From NCBI GenBank assembly GCA_024636635.1, contig JAGXGV010000035.1, positions 1 through 57,315 on the forward strand: DNA of 57,315 nucleotides, given 5' to 3'. Origin of the DNA: Puniceibacterium sp. Its GTDB lineage: Bacteria; Pseudomonadota; Alphaproteobacteria; Rhodobacterales; Rhodobacteraceae. The translations under genes and the position numbers were made by a program. The notes below the pieces were generated by a model. The model ran no database searches and was not told the DNA's origin. It saw only the letters and a program-made list of their open reading frames with translations. Shown here piece after piece: positions 25,646 through 34,987 of the stretch (its first letter is position 1; each line of letters opens with the position of its first letter).

Positions 25646-26053
25646 ATGTCCACTCAGATACGCGTCCTGCTTGCCAAGGTGGGCCTTGATGGTCACGACC
25701 GCGGGGTCAAGGTCGTGGCGCGCACGCTGCGCGATGCCGGAATGGACGTGGTCTATTCCGGTCTGCACAGAACGCCCGAAGAGGTCGTGACCGCCGCGGT
25801 GCAGGAAGATGTGGATATTCTGGGCGTAAGCCTGCTGTCCGGCGTGCAGATGACGGTGTTCCCCAAGATCTTTGCCCTGCTCAGACAGCACAAGGTCGAG
25901 GACATGATCGTCGTGGCCGGCGGCGTGATGCCCGACGAGGATGTCGAGGAGCTCAAGAGGATGGGCGTGGCCGAAGTGCTGTTGCAGGACACGCCGCCGC
26001 AGTACATCATCGAGACGCTGACCGCTCTGGTGGCGGCACGAGGCCCGCGCTGA
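25646..26053 (+). CDS. hcmB: 2-hydroxyisobutyryl-CoA mutase, small B12-binding subunit HcmB
   Basis: 135 residues with the B12-binding fold: DGHDRG (DxHxxG) at about residues 15-20 supplies the cobalt-ligating His, followed by YSGLHRTPEEVV, DVDILGVSLLSG and VVAGGVMPDEDVEELKRMGV, then the end VLLQDTPPQYII. It is a separate small subunit, as in 2-hydroxyisobutyryl-CoA mutase and unlike single-chain methylmalonyl-CoA mutases. GTG-rich upstream DNA and a GGGGGAG site precede ATG 25646. It is first in an operon of four (hcmB, CoA ligase, MeaB-type GTPase, hcmA) with overlapping or adjacent ends. Confidence 0.88.
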   Translation: MSTQIRVLLAKVGLDGHDRGVKVVARTLRDAGMDVVYSGLHRTPEEVVTAAVQEDVDILGVSLLSGVQMTVFPKIFALLRQHKVEDMIVVAGGVMPDEDVEELKRMGVAEVLLQDTPPQYIIETLTALVAARGPR

Positions 26054-27498
26054 TGCCCGCGCAGATGGAGCAATGGTCGTATCCACCGCGCTTTGACGAC
26101 GGGTATTTCCCCGACCAGGGCAGCCCTTACTGGTTCAGGCACCGCGAAACCATGCCCGCCGCCGACCGCGATGCCGCCATCCTTGAACGTCTGCAACAGG
26201 TCTGCGCCCATGCCTACGAACATGCACCGTTCTACCGCCGCAAATGGGACGAGGCCGGGTTCCACCCGTCGCAACTGAAATCGCTCGAGGATTTCGAGAG
26301 CCGGGTGCCGGTGGTCAGAAAGACCGATCTGCGCGCTGCGCAGACGGCGAATCCGCCGTTCGGCGACTATCTTTGCGTGCCCGAGAGCGAGGTGTTTCAC
26401 GTCCACGGCACCAGCGGCACCACCGGGCGGCCCACCGCATTTGCCGTGTCGCAGAACGACTGGCGCGCCATCGCCAACGCTCATGCCCGCATCATGTGGG
26501 CCATGGGCATGCGACCGGGCGATACGATCTGCATCGCCGCGATCTTCAGCCTGTACATGGGCAGCTGGGGCGCGCTGGCGGGCGCCGAACGTCTGGGCGC
26601 CAAGGCGTTTCCCTTTGGCGCTGGGGCGGCGGGCATGTCGTCGCGCTGCGCGCAATGGCTCGACATCCTGAAACCCGCTGGCTTTTACGGCACGCCCACC
26701 TACGCCATCCATCTGGCGGAAACGGCAATCAAGGACGGGCTCGACCCGCGCAAGTTCGGCCTCAAGTACATGTTCTTCTCGGGCGAGCCGGGCGCGTCGA
26801 TTCCCGCAGTGCGCGAAAAGATCGAAAGCTATTTCGGCGCGCGCGTATATGACAGCGGCTCGATGGGCGAAATGACGCCATGGATGCACGTGGGCGGATC
26901 CGAACAGACCCCCGGAATGCTGTGCTGGCAGGACATCGTCTACACCGAGGTCTGCGATCCGCAGACGCATCACCGTGTGCCTTACGGATCGCGCGGCACA
27001 CCGGTCTACACCCACCTCGAACGCAGCTCGCAACCGATGATCCGGCTGGAATCCGGCGATCTGACCGTCTGGGAACACGGGCCCAACCCGTGCGGGCGGA
27101 CCTATCCGACCCTGCCCATGGGCATCATCGGACGGATCGACGACATGATCACCATCCGGGGCGAAAACGTCTACCCAAGCGAGATCGAGGCCGCGCTGTG
27201 CCAGCTTGACGGCTATGGCGGCGAACACCGCATCTACATCACGCGCGACGGCACGATGGACGAGATGCTGATTTCGGTCGAACTTGATGCCACCCGCTGG
27301 GACAGGGGTGCGGATCAGCAAAAGGCGTTCCACGCCTCTGTGTCGGCGCATCTGCACAAACTGCTGGGCCTGCGCGCAATCGTCGAGATCGTGGCGCAGG
27401 GCAGCCATCCGCGTACCGATTTCAAGGCCAGGCGCGTGGTGGACGACCGGGCCGCCTTTGCCGACATGCAACGCCGCCACGAACAGGCGTCACCCTGA
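26053..27498 (+). CDS. hcl: Acyl-CoA ligase (PaaK-like), probable 2-hydroxyisobutyrate-CoA ligase
   Basis: 481 residues of the phenylacetate-CoA ligase family: HGTSGTTGRPTAF (ATP-binding P-loop), FYGTPTYAIHLAE, FSGEPGAS, YDSGSMGEM, and IGRIDDMITIRGENVYPSEIEAAL with the hinge and C-terminal lid. It activates a carboxylic acid as its CoA thioester with ATP. Located inside the mutase operon (stop of hcmB overlaps the ATG, and its own stop overlaps the GTPase start), it most likely loads 2-hydroxyisobutyrate. The family alone would allow aryl acids; the operon narrows it. Confidence 0.8.
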   Translation: MPAQMEQWSYPPRFDDGYFPDQGSPYWFRHRETMPAADRDAAILERLQQVCAHAYEHAPFYRRKWDEAGFHPSQLKSLEDFESRVPVVRKTDLRAAQTANPPFGDYLCVPESEVFHVHGTSGTTGRPTAFAVSQNDWRAIANAHARIMWAMGMRPGDTICIAAIFSLYMGSWGALAGAERLGAKAFPFGAGAAGMSSRCAQWLDILKPAGFYGTPTYAIHLAETAIKDGLDPRKFGLKYMFFSGEPGASIPAVREKIESYFGARVYDSGSMGEMTPWMHVGGSEQTPGMLCWQDIVYTEVCDPQTHHRVPYGSRGTPVYTHLERSSQPMIRLESGDLTVWEHGPNPCGRTYPTLPMGIIGRIDDMITIRGENVYPSEIEAALCQLDGYGGEHRIYITRDGTMDEMLISVELDATRWDRGADQQKAFHASVSAHLHKLLGLRAIVEIVAQGSHPRTDFKARRVVDDRAAFADMQRRHEQASP

Positions 27499-28460
27499 TG
27501 GCCCGGCCCTACATTCCCTCACTCGATCTCATCGACCCCGCGTCCAAGGGCGAGACATGGGCCATCGCGCGCCTGATCTCGCGCGCCGAGGCCGGCGTTC
27601 CCGAAGTGCGCGAGGCTATCGGCCAGATCTACAAACGGGTCGGCCGTGCGCATGTGGTCGGCATCACAGGCGTACCCGGCTCGGGCAAGTCCACGATGGT
27701 CAACCGGCTGGTGCGCCGCTTGCTGGACGACGGCCTGCGCGTCGCTGTTGTCGCCATCGACCCGTCCAGCCCCTATTCGGGTGGCTCGATCCTGGGCGAC
27801 CGTATCCGCATGTCCGATCTGGTGATGCATCCCAACGTCTTCATCCGCTCTATGGCGACCCGCGGGGCGGTCGGCGGCATGGCCCATGCGGCGCTCGACG
27901 TCGTCGATATTCTCGACCTTGCGGGCTTTGACAAGATCATCATCGAAACCGTCGGCGTCGGCCAGGACGAGGTCGAGATTGCCAAGGCATCCCACACCAC
28001 CGTTGTGGTATCCGCCCCCGGTCTGGGTGATGAAATCCAGGCGATCAAGGCAGGCATCCTTGAAATCGCCGACATCCATGTGGTGTCCAAATGCGACCGG
28101 TCCGATGCGAACCGGACCCTGACCGACATCAAGATGATGCTCAGGGACGGCGTCGGCGGCGCGCTGACCCGTGGCTGGGCGCCCCCGGTGATCGGCACAA
28201 GCTCGCTCGACAACGAAGGATTCGAGGAACTGGTGGCGGCCTTCGAGCAACACCTAGCCAAGCTCGACGGTGCCCCCGGGATCGAGCGGCGCGAACAGAT
28301 CTCGATCTTCCGCCTCAGGAAGGCCGCAGAGGCGCTGATGCTCGAAAAGCTGCGCACCGAAAGCGATTTCGAAACCTACGGCCAGCGCGTCGCCGCGCGG
28401 CAGACCGACCCCTATTCCGCCGCCAGCGCCATCGTGAAACACTTTTCGACGGAGACATGA
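27498..28460 (+). CDS. meaB: MeaB/ArgK-family GTPase chaperone of the B12 mutase
   Basis: 320 residues. Walker [10 protein letters not shown], the MeaB signature [34 protein letters not shown] and [15 protein letters not shown], with a G4-like SKCDRSDAN. The protein protects and reloads adenosylcobalamin in its partner mutase using GTP. Its C-terminal part ([13 protein letters not shown]) is the usual dimerisation arm. In the 2-hydroxyisobutyryl-CoA mutase operon the equivalent is called MeaH. ATG overlaps the ligase stop; its stop lies 2 nt before the hcmA ATG. Confidence 0.9.
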   Translation: MARPYIPSLDLIDPASKGETWAIARLISRAEAGVPEVREAIGQIYKRVGRAHVVGITGVPGSGKSTMVNRLVRRLLDDGLRVAVVAIDPSSPYSGGSILGDRIRMSDLVMHPNVFIRSMATRGAVGGMAHAALDVVDILDLAGFDKIIIETVGVGQDEVEIAKASHTTVVVSAPGLGDEIQAIKAGILEIADIHVVSKCDRSDANRTLTDIKMMLRDGVGGALTRGWAPPVIGTSSLDNEGFEELVAAFEQHLAKLDGAPGIERREQISIFRLRKAAEALMLEKLRTESDFETYGQRVAARQTDPYSAASAIVKHFSTET

Positions 28461-28462
28461 CA

Positions 28463-30154
28463 ATGTCCAAGACCATCTCGCACATGAGCCCCGAGGAAAT
28501 CGCCGCCAGCGTCAGCGCATGGGAAAAGACCGAAGTCGCCGCCTTTCTGGCCCGCACGCCCGAGCGCAAGGAGCAGTTCTTTACCCTGGGCGATTTCCCG
28601 GTCAAGCGGACCTATACCGCCGCCGACATAGCCGACACCCCGGCCGAGGATATCGGCCTGCCCGGCCAGTATCCGTTCACCCGTGGCCCCTATCCCACCA
28701 TGTATCGCGGCCGCAACTGGACCATGCGCCAGATCGCGGGTTTCGGCACCGGCGAGGATACCAACAAGCGGTTCAAATACCTCATCGCGCAGGGCCAGAC
28801 CGGCATTTCCACCGACTTCGACATGCCCACGCTGATGGGTTATGACAGCGACCACCCCATGTCCGAAGGAGAGGTCGGGCGCGAAGGCGTCGCCATCGAC
28901 ACGCTGGCGGACATGCGCGAACTGCTGGAAGGCATCGATCTTGAGGAAATCTCGGTCTCGCTGACCATCAACCCTACCGCTTGGATCCTGCTTGCGATGT
29001 ATATCGCGCTGGCCGAAGAACGCGGCAACGACCTGAACAGGATTTCGGGCACCGTGCAGGCCGACATCCTCAAGGAATACATGGCGCAAAAGGAATACAT
29101 CTATCCCATCGCGCCCTCCGTGCGGATCGTGCGCGACATGATCGCCTATTCGGCAAAGACGATGAAGCGCTACAACCCGATCAACATTTCGGGCTACCAT
29201 ATCTCAGAGGCGGGGTCGTCGCCGCTGCACGAGGCGGCCTTTACCCTTGCCAATTTGATCGTCTACGTCGACGAGGTACAGAAGACCGGCGTCGATGTTG
29301 ACGATTTTGCGCCGCGCCTTGCGTTCTTCTTTGTCTGCCAGGCGGATTTCTTTGAAGAGATCGCCAAGTTCCGCGCCCTGCGCCGGTGTTACGCGAAGAT
29401 CATGAAGGACCGCTTCGGCGCCAAAAAGCCCGAATCGATGCGCCTGCGGTTCCACTGCCAGACGGCGGCGGCATCGCTGACCAAACCGCAATACATGGTC
29501 AACGTCATGCGCACCACGGCACAGGCGCTGGCGGCGGTTCTGGGCGGCGCGCAGTCGCTGCACACCAACGGCTATGACGAGGCTTTTGCCATCCCCACCG
29601 AACACGCCATGCAGCTTGCCCTGCGCACGCAGCAGGTGATTGCCGATGAAACCAACGTGACCCAGGTGGTCGATCCGCTGGGCGGATCCTATTACGTGGA
29701 ATCGCTGACCAACGACTACGAAAGGAAGATCTTCGAGATCCTGGACGAGGTCGAGGAACGCGGTGGCACCATCAAGCTGATCGAGGAAGGCTGGTTCCAG
29801 AAGCACATCGCCGATTTCGCCTACGAGACCGCGCTGCGCAAGCAGTCAGGCGAAAAGCCGGTGATAGGGGTGAACCGCTATGTGATGGAAAACACCGACG
29901 CCAAGATCGAGGTGCACCCCTACGACCAGACCACCGCCGACCGCCAGATCGCCCGCACCCGTTCGGTCCGCGAAACCCGCGACGAGGCACGGGTACAGGC
30001 GCTGCTGGATGATCTGGTCGCCGCCGCCAGGGACGACAGCACCAACATCATGCCGGTCACCATCGACCTGGTGAAGTCGGGCGCGACCATGGGCGATATC
30101 GTCGAGAAGCTGAAGGTCATCTGGGGCGTCTACCGCGAAACCCCTGTGTTCTGA
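28463..30154 (+). CDS. hcmA: 2-hydroxyisobutyryl-CoA mutase, large subunit HcmA
   Basis: 563 residues of the acyl-CoA mutase TIM-barrel subunit; start at 28463 is chosen because a GGAGAC site fits its spacing better than ATG 28457. Two specificity residues are diagnostic: Ile91 in MRQIAGFG (Tyr in methylmalonyl-CoA mutase) and Asp118 in [17 protein letters not shown] (Ala in methylmalonyl mutase). These correspond to Ile90 and Asp117 of the Aquincola HcmA. The whole chain matches that protein in layout, including [42 protein letters not shown] and the end [10 protein letters not shown]. The enzyme converts 2-hydroxyisobutyryl-CoA to 3-hydroxybutyryl-CoA with HcmB and adenosylcobalamin. Confidence 0.9.
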   Translation: MSKTISHMSPEEIAASVSAWEKTEVAAFLARTPERKEQFFTLGDFPVKRTYTAADIADTPAEDIGLPGQYPFTRGPYPTMYRGRNWTMRQIAGFGTGEDTNKRFKYLIAQGQTGISTDFDMPTLMGYDSDHPMSEGEVGREGVAIDTLADMRELLEGIDLEEISVSLTINPTAWILLAMYIALAEERGNDLNRISGTVQADILKEYMAQKEYIYPIAPSVRIVRDMIAYSAKTMKRYNPINISGYHISEAGSSPLHEAAFTLANLIVYVDEVQKTGVDVDDFAPRLAFFFVCQADFFEEIAKFRALRRCYAKIMKDRFGAKKPESMRLRFHCQTAAASLTKPQYMVNVMRTTAQALAAVLGGAQSLHTNGYDEAFAIPTEHAMQLALRTQQVIADETNVTQVVDPLGGSYYVESLTNDYERKIFEILDEVEERGGTIKLIEEGWFQKHIADFAYETALRKQSGEKPVIGVNRYVMENTDAKIEVHPYDQTTADRQIARTRSVRETRDEARVQALLDDLVAAARDDSTNIMPVTIDLVKSGATMGDIVEKLKVIWGVYRETPVF

Positions 30155-30256
30155 CCCATGCGACAGCTGTCCGGGCATTTGCAGTGGAACATCAGCCCGG
30201 CCAACGGCAATGCCCCTTCGCGCCTGACCGCGAAAACCGGCCGCAACGCCGCGCAG

Positions 30257-30306
30257 TTGAGGGGCCAGCCCCTCAAACTCCCCGGGATATTTGGAACCCG
30301 AAGAAG
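30257..30306 (+). repeat. Dispersed hairpin repeat, possible terminator of the hcm operon
   Basis: A perfect inverted repeat TTGAGGGGC-CA-GCCCCTCAA (30257-30276) is followed by CCCCGGGATATTTGG and CGAAGAAG. The same pattern (GC hairpin, GGGATATTT, then AAGAAG or GAGAAG) recurs at 50221-50267 and, in part, at 47386-47409. The hairpin sits about 100 nt after hcmA and could end its transcript. Confidence 0.6.
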
Positions 30307-30400
30307 CAGGAGGCGTGCCAGCGTTGTTCGGTCCATGCCCCTACAGGGCACCTTGCGCGGGCCACTTGCCGGGTGCGGACAACTGTATTAAGCGATATTC

Positions 30401-31261
30401 ATGCTAGATCAGGCCGACGATATCCACCCGCTGTTCCACGGTGCCCCCAAGAGCACCGAGTTCAAGAAGCTGCGCAAGCGGCTGGTGCAGAACGTGCGCG
30501 AGGCGGTCGAGCAATACGGCATGATCGCGCCCACGCCCACAGATGGCCCGCCGCCCAGATGGCTGGTCTGCCTGTCAGGTGGCAAGGACAGCTACACCCT
30601 GCTTGCCATCCTTCATGAACTGAAGTGGCGCGGCCTGTTGCCGGTGGACCTTCTGGCCTGCAATCTCGATCAGGGACAGCCGGGATTTCCCGCCACCGTC
30701 CTGCCCGAATTTCTTGACCGCATGGGTGTGCCGCACCGGATCGAATACAAGGACACCTATTCCGTCGTGATCGACAAGGTGCCGGCGGGGCGCACCTTTT
30801 GCGCGCTCTGTTCGCGGCTGAGGCGGGGCAACCTCTACCGGATCGCCCGGGAAGAAGGGTGTTCGGCAGTGGTGCTGGGACATCACCGGGACGACATCCT
30901 CGAGACGTTCTTCATGAACCTTTTTCATGGCGGGCGACTGGCCACCATGCCGCCCAAGCTGGTCAACGAGGAGGGCGACCTGTTCCTTTACCGGCCGCTC
31001 GCCCATGTGGCCGAGGCGGATTGCGAACAGTTCGCGCGGGCGATGGCCTATCCGATCATCCCCTGCGATCTCTGCGGGTCGCAGGACGGGTTGCAGCGCC
31101 AGCAGGTCAAGCAGCTGCTGGACGGATGGGAACGCAACAGTCCGGGGCGCCGACAGATCATGTTCCGCGCGCTGATGAACGCGCGCCCCTCGCACCTGCT
31201 CGATCCGAACCTCTTCGATTTCGCAGCGCTGACGCTGGGCATCCAGACGCAAGGCCACTGA
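30401..31261 (+). CDS. ttcA: tRNA 2-thiocytidine biosynthesis protein TtcA
   Basis: 286 residues. PP-loop [10 protein letters not shown] for [14 protein letters not shown], the [16 protein letters not shown] CxxC and the later CDLCGSQ CxxC, and [15 protein letters not shown]. These are the markers of TtcA, which thiolates C32 of certain tRNAs with an iron-sulfur cluster held by the Cys set. Typical length is 270-310. It begins about 100 nt after the dispersed repeat and stands alone, about 200 nt before an EAL-domain gene. Confidence 0.95.
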   Translation: MLDQADDIHPLFHGAPKSTEFKKLRKRLVQNVREAVEQYGMIAPTPTDGPPPRWLVCLSGGKDSYTLLAILHELKWRGLLPVDLLACNLDQGQPGFPATVLPEFLDRMGVPHRIEYKDTYSVVIDKVPAGRTFCALCSRLRRGNLYRIAREEGCSAVVLGHHRDDILETFFMNLFHGGRLATMPPKLVNEEGDLFLYRPLAHVAEADCEQFARAMAYPIIPCDLCGSQDGLQRQQVKQLLDGWERNSPGRRQIMFRALMNARPSHLLDPNLFDFAALTLGIQTQGH

Positions 31262-31389
31262 CGCCGGGCCGTCGAAAGCAGGGCAAGGCCCCCGCCGCGT
31301 CCGGCGAACCCTGCAAACGGCAGACAGGCGCCCCGTCCAGGTGGCCCGCCCAGGCGGCCCGTCGATCCCGAAAATTATACCCAAAAAGG

Positions 31390-31414
31390 CTGTCGGCATT
31401 AACGGTGCCGACAG
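31390..31414 (+). promoter_or_regulatory. Inverted repeat upstream of the EAL gene
   Basis: CTGTCGGCA-N7-TGCCGACAG, a perfect 9-bp stem, 46 nt before the GTG start of the EAL-domain gene. It has no T-run, so an operator or an mRNA 5' hairpin is likelier than a terminator. Which regulator uses it is unknown. Confidence 0.45.
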
Positions 31415-31459
31415 ACCCGTACGCATAGGCTGACCTCACCCAAGAAAGAGGCTTGCCCC

Positions 31460-33004
31460 GTGTCAGCGACCACTCCGTCCCGTTTCATGCGTTTCCGGCT
31501 CCGGTTGCGGAAATCCCTCATGGGTCCGCATGTTCTGGCGTTCCTGCCGGCGCTAGCCCTGGGCGCCTTCTGGGTGGGAGGAGAGACGCTTTTGCTTTTG
31601 GTGGCCCTGGGGGTGCCCTTTGCCTTCTCGCTTGTCGGCGGTTTCAACTTCACCTCTGCGGTGCAGTCGGCGCTGGGCCAGCCCGACCTGACAGATGCCC
31701 ATGGCGCGGTCGCGATGACCTCTTACGCACTCGAACAGGCGCGCGCCGCATCGCTGGCAACGGCCTGCATCCAGGTCGACATCGACGGGATCAAGGCGCT
31801 GGAATCCCGGTTCGGCGAAACGACGACGCAATCGGCGCGCGACCTCATGCTGGCGCGTCTGCGCACACTCCTGCGCAAGGACGACCTGGCCGTTCGCATC
31901 GGTGATGCCCGGTTCATGGTGCTTCTCGGCCCGGCGCTCCGTCTCGACCTCGAGGCGCTTTTGCAGATTGCCAACCGGCTGCAATCCTCACTTGAAGAGC
32001 CGGCCTCGATCGAGGGCACGACCCAGTACATGTCCGCCGCCATCGGCTTTTGCAGCAGCGTGCGCCTGGCCGACACCGCGACGGGAGAGGACCTGTTTGC
32101 CGCCGCCAGCGCCGCGCTGACCGAAGCGCTGGCCAATGGCCCTTCGGCCATCCGCGCCTGGACCGACAGCATCAGGGTTGCGCGCTCCGCCCGCCTGTCC
32201 CTGCGCAGCGAGGCGGCGCGGGCACTGGAGAACGGCCAGATCCAGCCCTGGTACCAGCCGCAGCTCTGTACCTCGACCGGACGTGTCAGCGGCGCCGAAG
32301 CGCTGGTGCGCTGGATCCACCCCGAACGCGGCGTGATCGCCCCCAGACAGTTCCTCGAAACGCTCGAGGATGACGGGCGTATGCAGCGGCTGGGCGAGGT
32401 GGTGCTGGGCAACGCCCTCACTGCCCTGCGCGCCTGGGACCGGGCTGGAATCGAGCTGCCTCGGGTCAGCGTGAACTTTTCGATGTCCGAACTGCGCAAT
32501 CCCAAACTGGTCGAAAGCCTGAAGTGGGAACTTGACCGACATGACCTGAAGCCCCAGCGCCTGGGCGTCGAGGTCCTGGAAACCGTCATCGCCGAAACCA
32601 CCGACGGCATAATCGTGCGCAACGTCGCGGCGCTGGCCAAGCTGGGCTGCCACATCGACCTCGACGACTTCGGGATCGGCCATGCCTCGATCACCTCCCT
32701 GCGCCGCTTTGCCATCAAGCGGCTCAAGATCGACCGCAGCTTCGTGACCCGCGTTGACCGGAACGAGGATCAGCGCCGCATGATCGCCGCAATCCTCGGC
32801 ATGGCCGACCGGCTCGGACTCGAGACCCTGGCCGAAGGCGTCGAAAGCGTCGGCGAACACGCCCTTCTGGCGCAGCTCGGCTGTGACCACGTGCAGGGCT
32901 TCGGCATCGCACGTCCGATGCCGGCCGATCAGCTGGCAACCTGGATCACGGCGCACAACAGCCGGGTCGCCGATACGCCCCGTCTGGACCGGCGCAGCAG
33001 CTGA
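31460..33004 (+). CDS. Membrane EAL-domain protein (c-di-GMP phosphodiesterase) with degenerate GGDEF
   Basis: 514 residues, GTG start. Two N-terminal membrane helices (about 24-42 and 43-62), then a degenerate GGDEF domain (about 85-235) in which the GGDEF motif is replaced by RIGDARF, so no cyclase activity is expected. The EAL domain follows (about 250-505) with E280-A-L in GAEALVRW, SVNFSMSELRNP, EVLETVI, DLDDFGIGHASI, KIDRSF, AEGVES and QGFGIARPM. The catalytic set appears complete, with Ile for the usual Thr or Tyr in DDFGIG. It probably hydrolyses c-di-GMP, with the GGDEF-like domain as a sensor. Confidence 0.9.
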   Translation: MSATTPSRFMRFRLRLRKSLMGPHVLAFLPALALGAFWVGGETLLLLVALGVPFAFSLVGGFNFTSAVQSALGQPDLTDAHGAVAMTSYALEQARAASLATACIQVDIDGIKALESRFGETTTQSARDLMLARLRTLLRKDDLAVRIGDARFMVLLGPALRLDLEALLQIANRLQSSLEEPASIEGTTQYMSAAIGFCSSVRLADTATGEDLFAAASAALTEALANGPSAIRAWTDSIRVARSARLSLRSEAARALENGQIQPWYQPQLCTSTGRVSGAEALVRWIHPERGVIAPRQFLETLEDDGRMQRLGEVVLGNALTALRAWDRAGIELPRVSVNFSMSELRNPKLVESLKWELDRHDLKPQRLGVEVLETVIAETTDGIIVRNVAALAKLGCHIDLDDFGIGHASITSLRRFAIKRLKIDRSFVTRVDRNEDQRRMIAAILGMADRLGLETLAEGVESVGEHALLAQLGCDHVQGFGIARPMPADQLATWITAHNSRVADTPRLDRRSS

Positions 33005-33160
33005 TCCGGGCACTCCACCGCCGCACCAACTGCGTTCCGTGCGGGAAAGCCCGTCGCTTATGGACGCAGCGCGCAGGAAAACAGGGCGAAACCGCTTGAC
33101 CTTTGGTGCCCTTGTCTGTTGAACCCAAGCCTGACTTACAAAGGACAGGTGCAGTCCCTC

Positions 33161-34987
33161 ATGGACGATCAGAACAAGAATCTCATCTTGGCAACGGTGC
33201 TCAGTTTCGTCGTGATCCTGACTTGGTTTGTCCTCTTTCCTCCGCCCGAGCAGGAGACCGTGGACCCCGACCCCGCCGCCGTAACCGAGACACAGCAGCC
33301 TTCGCTTGCGACGGAACCCTCGGTCGCGCCCGGCGCCGTGCCTGGGGCCGAATCCGCAGAAACCGTCGCGGCCGAGGCGCCGCGCGTGCCTGTGGAGACG
33401 GGGCGCCTGTCTGGTTCCATCTCTCTCATCGGGGGGCGGATCGACGATCTGAGGCTCAAGGACTACCGCGTCAGCATCGAACCGAACGCACCCATCGTCC
33501 AGATGCTTGACCCGGTCAATTCGGATCAGCCCTATTACGCCCTCTACGGCTGGGCACCCGGAAACGGTCTGAGCCTTGAGGATGTGCCGGGCGCGAACAC
33601 GCCCTGGACGGTCGAGAGCGGCGAGACCCTGACCACCGAAACGCCCGTGACCCTGCGATGGGAAAGCCCAACCGGGCTGATCTTCCGCCGGACCATCGGG
33701 GTTGACGAGAACTTCATGTTCCAGGTGACCCAGTCCGTCGAGAATACCGGCGCCGGACAGGTGTCGCTTGCGCCCTACGGCATCATCGCCCGCCGGGGCG
33801 AGCCTGAGGACAGCAAGAATTTCTTCATCCTGCACGAAGGCGTCGTGGCCATGGCCGACGGGACACTGACGGAAACCGGCTATTCCGACATGCCCGATCT
33901 CGACGTCGTGCCCTCTGAAGGGGCGCGTGCCGAAGTCATGCAGGTGACGGAAAACGGCTGGATCGGGTTCACCGACCACTTCTGGATGTCCACGCTTATT
34001 CCGCAGGCCGGGACCGCCTTCAAGGCAGTCGCCAAATACGACGATGCCCGCGACATCTACCAGACCGAGGCGGTGCTGCCGACCATGACGGTCGCCCCCG
34101 GCGACACGCAGGAGGTGACCACCCAGCTGTTTGCCGGTGCCAAGGAATGGGCCACCATCCGTGACTATCAAAGCGCGGGCGTTGACCGTTTCATCGACAG
34201 CATCGACTGGGGCTGGTTCTTTTTCCTCACGAAACCGATCTTCTGGGTCCTGCACCACCTCAACCAGTTGATCGGCAACATGGGCTGGGCGATCATCGGT
34301 CTGACCCTGCTGATCAAGACTTTGCTGTTTCCTCTGGCCTACAAATCCTACGTCTCGATGGCCAAGATGAAGGAACTCCAGCCCGAGATGGAGAAGCTGA
34401 AGGAGAATGCCGGCGATGACCGGCAGAAGCTCCAGCAGGGCATGATGGAGATGTACAAGAAGAACAAGGTCAACCCGGCGGCGGGGTGCCTTCCGATCTT
34501 GTTGCAGATCCCGATTTTCTTCTCGCTCTACAAGGTGATCTTCGTCACGCTTGAACTGCGCCACGCGCCCTGGGTCGGCTGGATCCGCGACCTGTCCGCA
34601 CCCGATCCCAGCTCGATCCTGAACCTGTTCGGCCTGCTGCCATTTGCGCCACCGGACCCCGGCTCGTTCCTGGCGATCATCAGCCTGGGCGTCCTGCCGA
34701 TCATCCTGGGCATCTCCATGTGGCTCCAGCAAAAGCTGAACCCGGCGCCCACGGACCCGACCCAGGCGATGATCTTCGCCTGGATGCCCTGGGTCTTCAT
34801 GTTCATGCTGGGCTCATTCGCCAGCGGCCTGGTTCTGTACTGGATTGCGAACAACACGATCACCTTCACCCAGCAATACCTGATCATGCGAACGCAGGGG
34901 TTCAAGCCGGACGTATTCGGCAACATCACCGGCAGTTTCAAGCGCAAGCCCAAGCCCAAGCCCGAACAGAAAACCGGAAAGAAATGA
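33161..34987 (+). CDS. yidC: Membrane protein insertase YidC
   Basis: 608 residues; the ATG at 33161 (MDDQNKNLILATVLSFVVIL) is used, since the ORF extends upstream without conservation. N-terminal helix, a Pro/Glu-rich linker, a large periplasmic beta domain (about 75-345), and the conserved hydrophobic core: TKPIFWVLHHLNQLIGNMGWAIIGLTLLIKTLLFPLAYKSYVSMAKMKELQP (with Lys at the hydrophilic groove position), NPAAGCLPILLQIPIFFSLYKVI and the last helices. It inserts membrane proteins with or without SecYEG. Followed at once by MOSC, yihA and argB. Confidence 0.96.
   Translation: MDDQNKNLILATVLSFVVILTWFVLFPPPEQETVDPDPAAVTETQQPSLATEPSVAPGAVPGAESAETVAAEAPRVPVETGRLSGSISLIGGRIDDLRLKDYRVSIEPNAPIVQMLDPVNSDQPYYALYGWAPGNGLSLEDVPGANTPWTVESGETLTTETPVTLRWESPTGLIFRRTIGVDENFMFQVTQSVENTGAGQVSLAPYGIIARRGEPEDSKNFFILHEGVVAMADGTLTETGYSDMPDLDVVPSEGARAEVMQVTENGWIGFTDHFWMSTLIPQAGTAFKAVAKYDDARDIYQTEAVLPTMTVAPGDTQEVTTQLFAGAKEWATIRDYQSAGVDRFIDSIDWGWFFFLTKPIFWVLHHLNQLIGNMGWAIIGLTLLIKTLLFPLAYKSYVSMAKMKELQPEMEKLKENAGDDRQKLQQGMMEMYKKNKVNPAAGCLPILLQIPIFFSLYKVIFVTLELRHAPWVGWIRDLSAPDPSSILNLFGLLPFAPPDPGSFLAIISLGVLPIILGISMWLQQKLNPAPTDPTQAMIFAWMPWVFMFMLGSFASGLVLYWIANNTITFTQQYLIMRTQGFKPDVFGNITGSFKRKPKPKPEQKTGKK

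Noticed and set aside
25753-27480. 575-residue minus-strand ORF across hcmB and the CoA ligase
   Set aside because: Shadow frame; no motifs, while the plus strand has full-length known families.
28463-30154. Methylmalonyl-CoA mutase annotation for hcmA
   Set aside because: Ile91 and Asp118, plus the separate small subunit and CoA ligase, fit 2-hydroxyisobutyryl-CoA mutase instead.
31988-34732. 914-residue minus-strand ORF
   Set aside because: It is a shadow of the EAL gene and yidC in a GC-rich genome; both plus-strand genes have complete domain sets.
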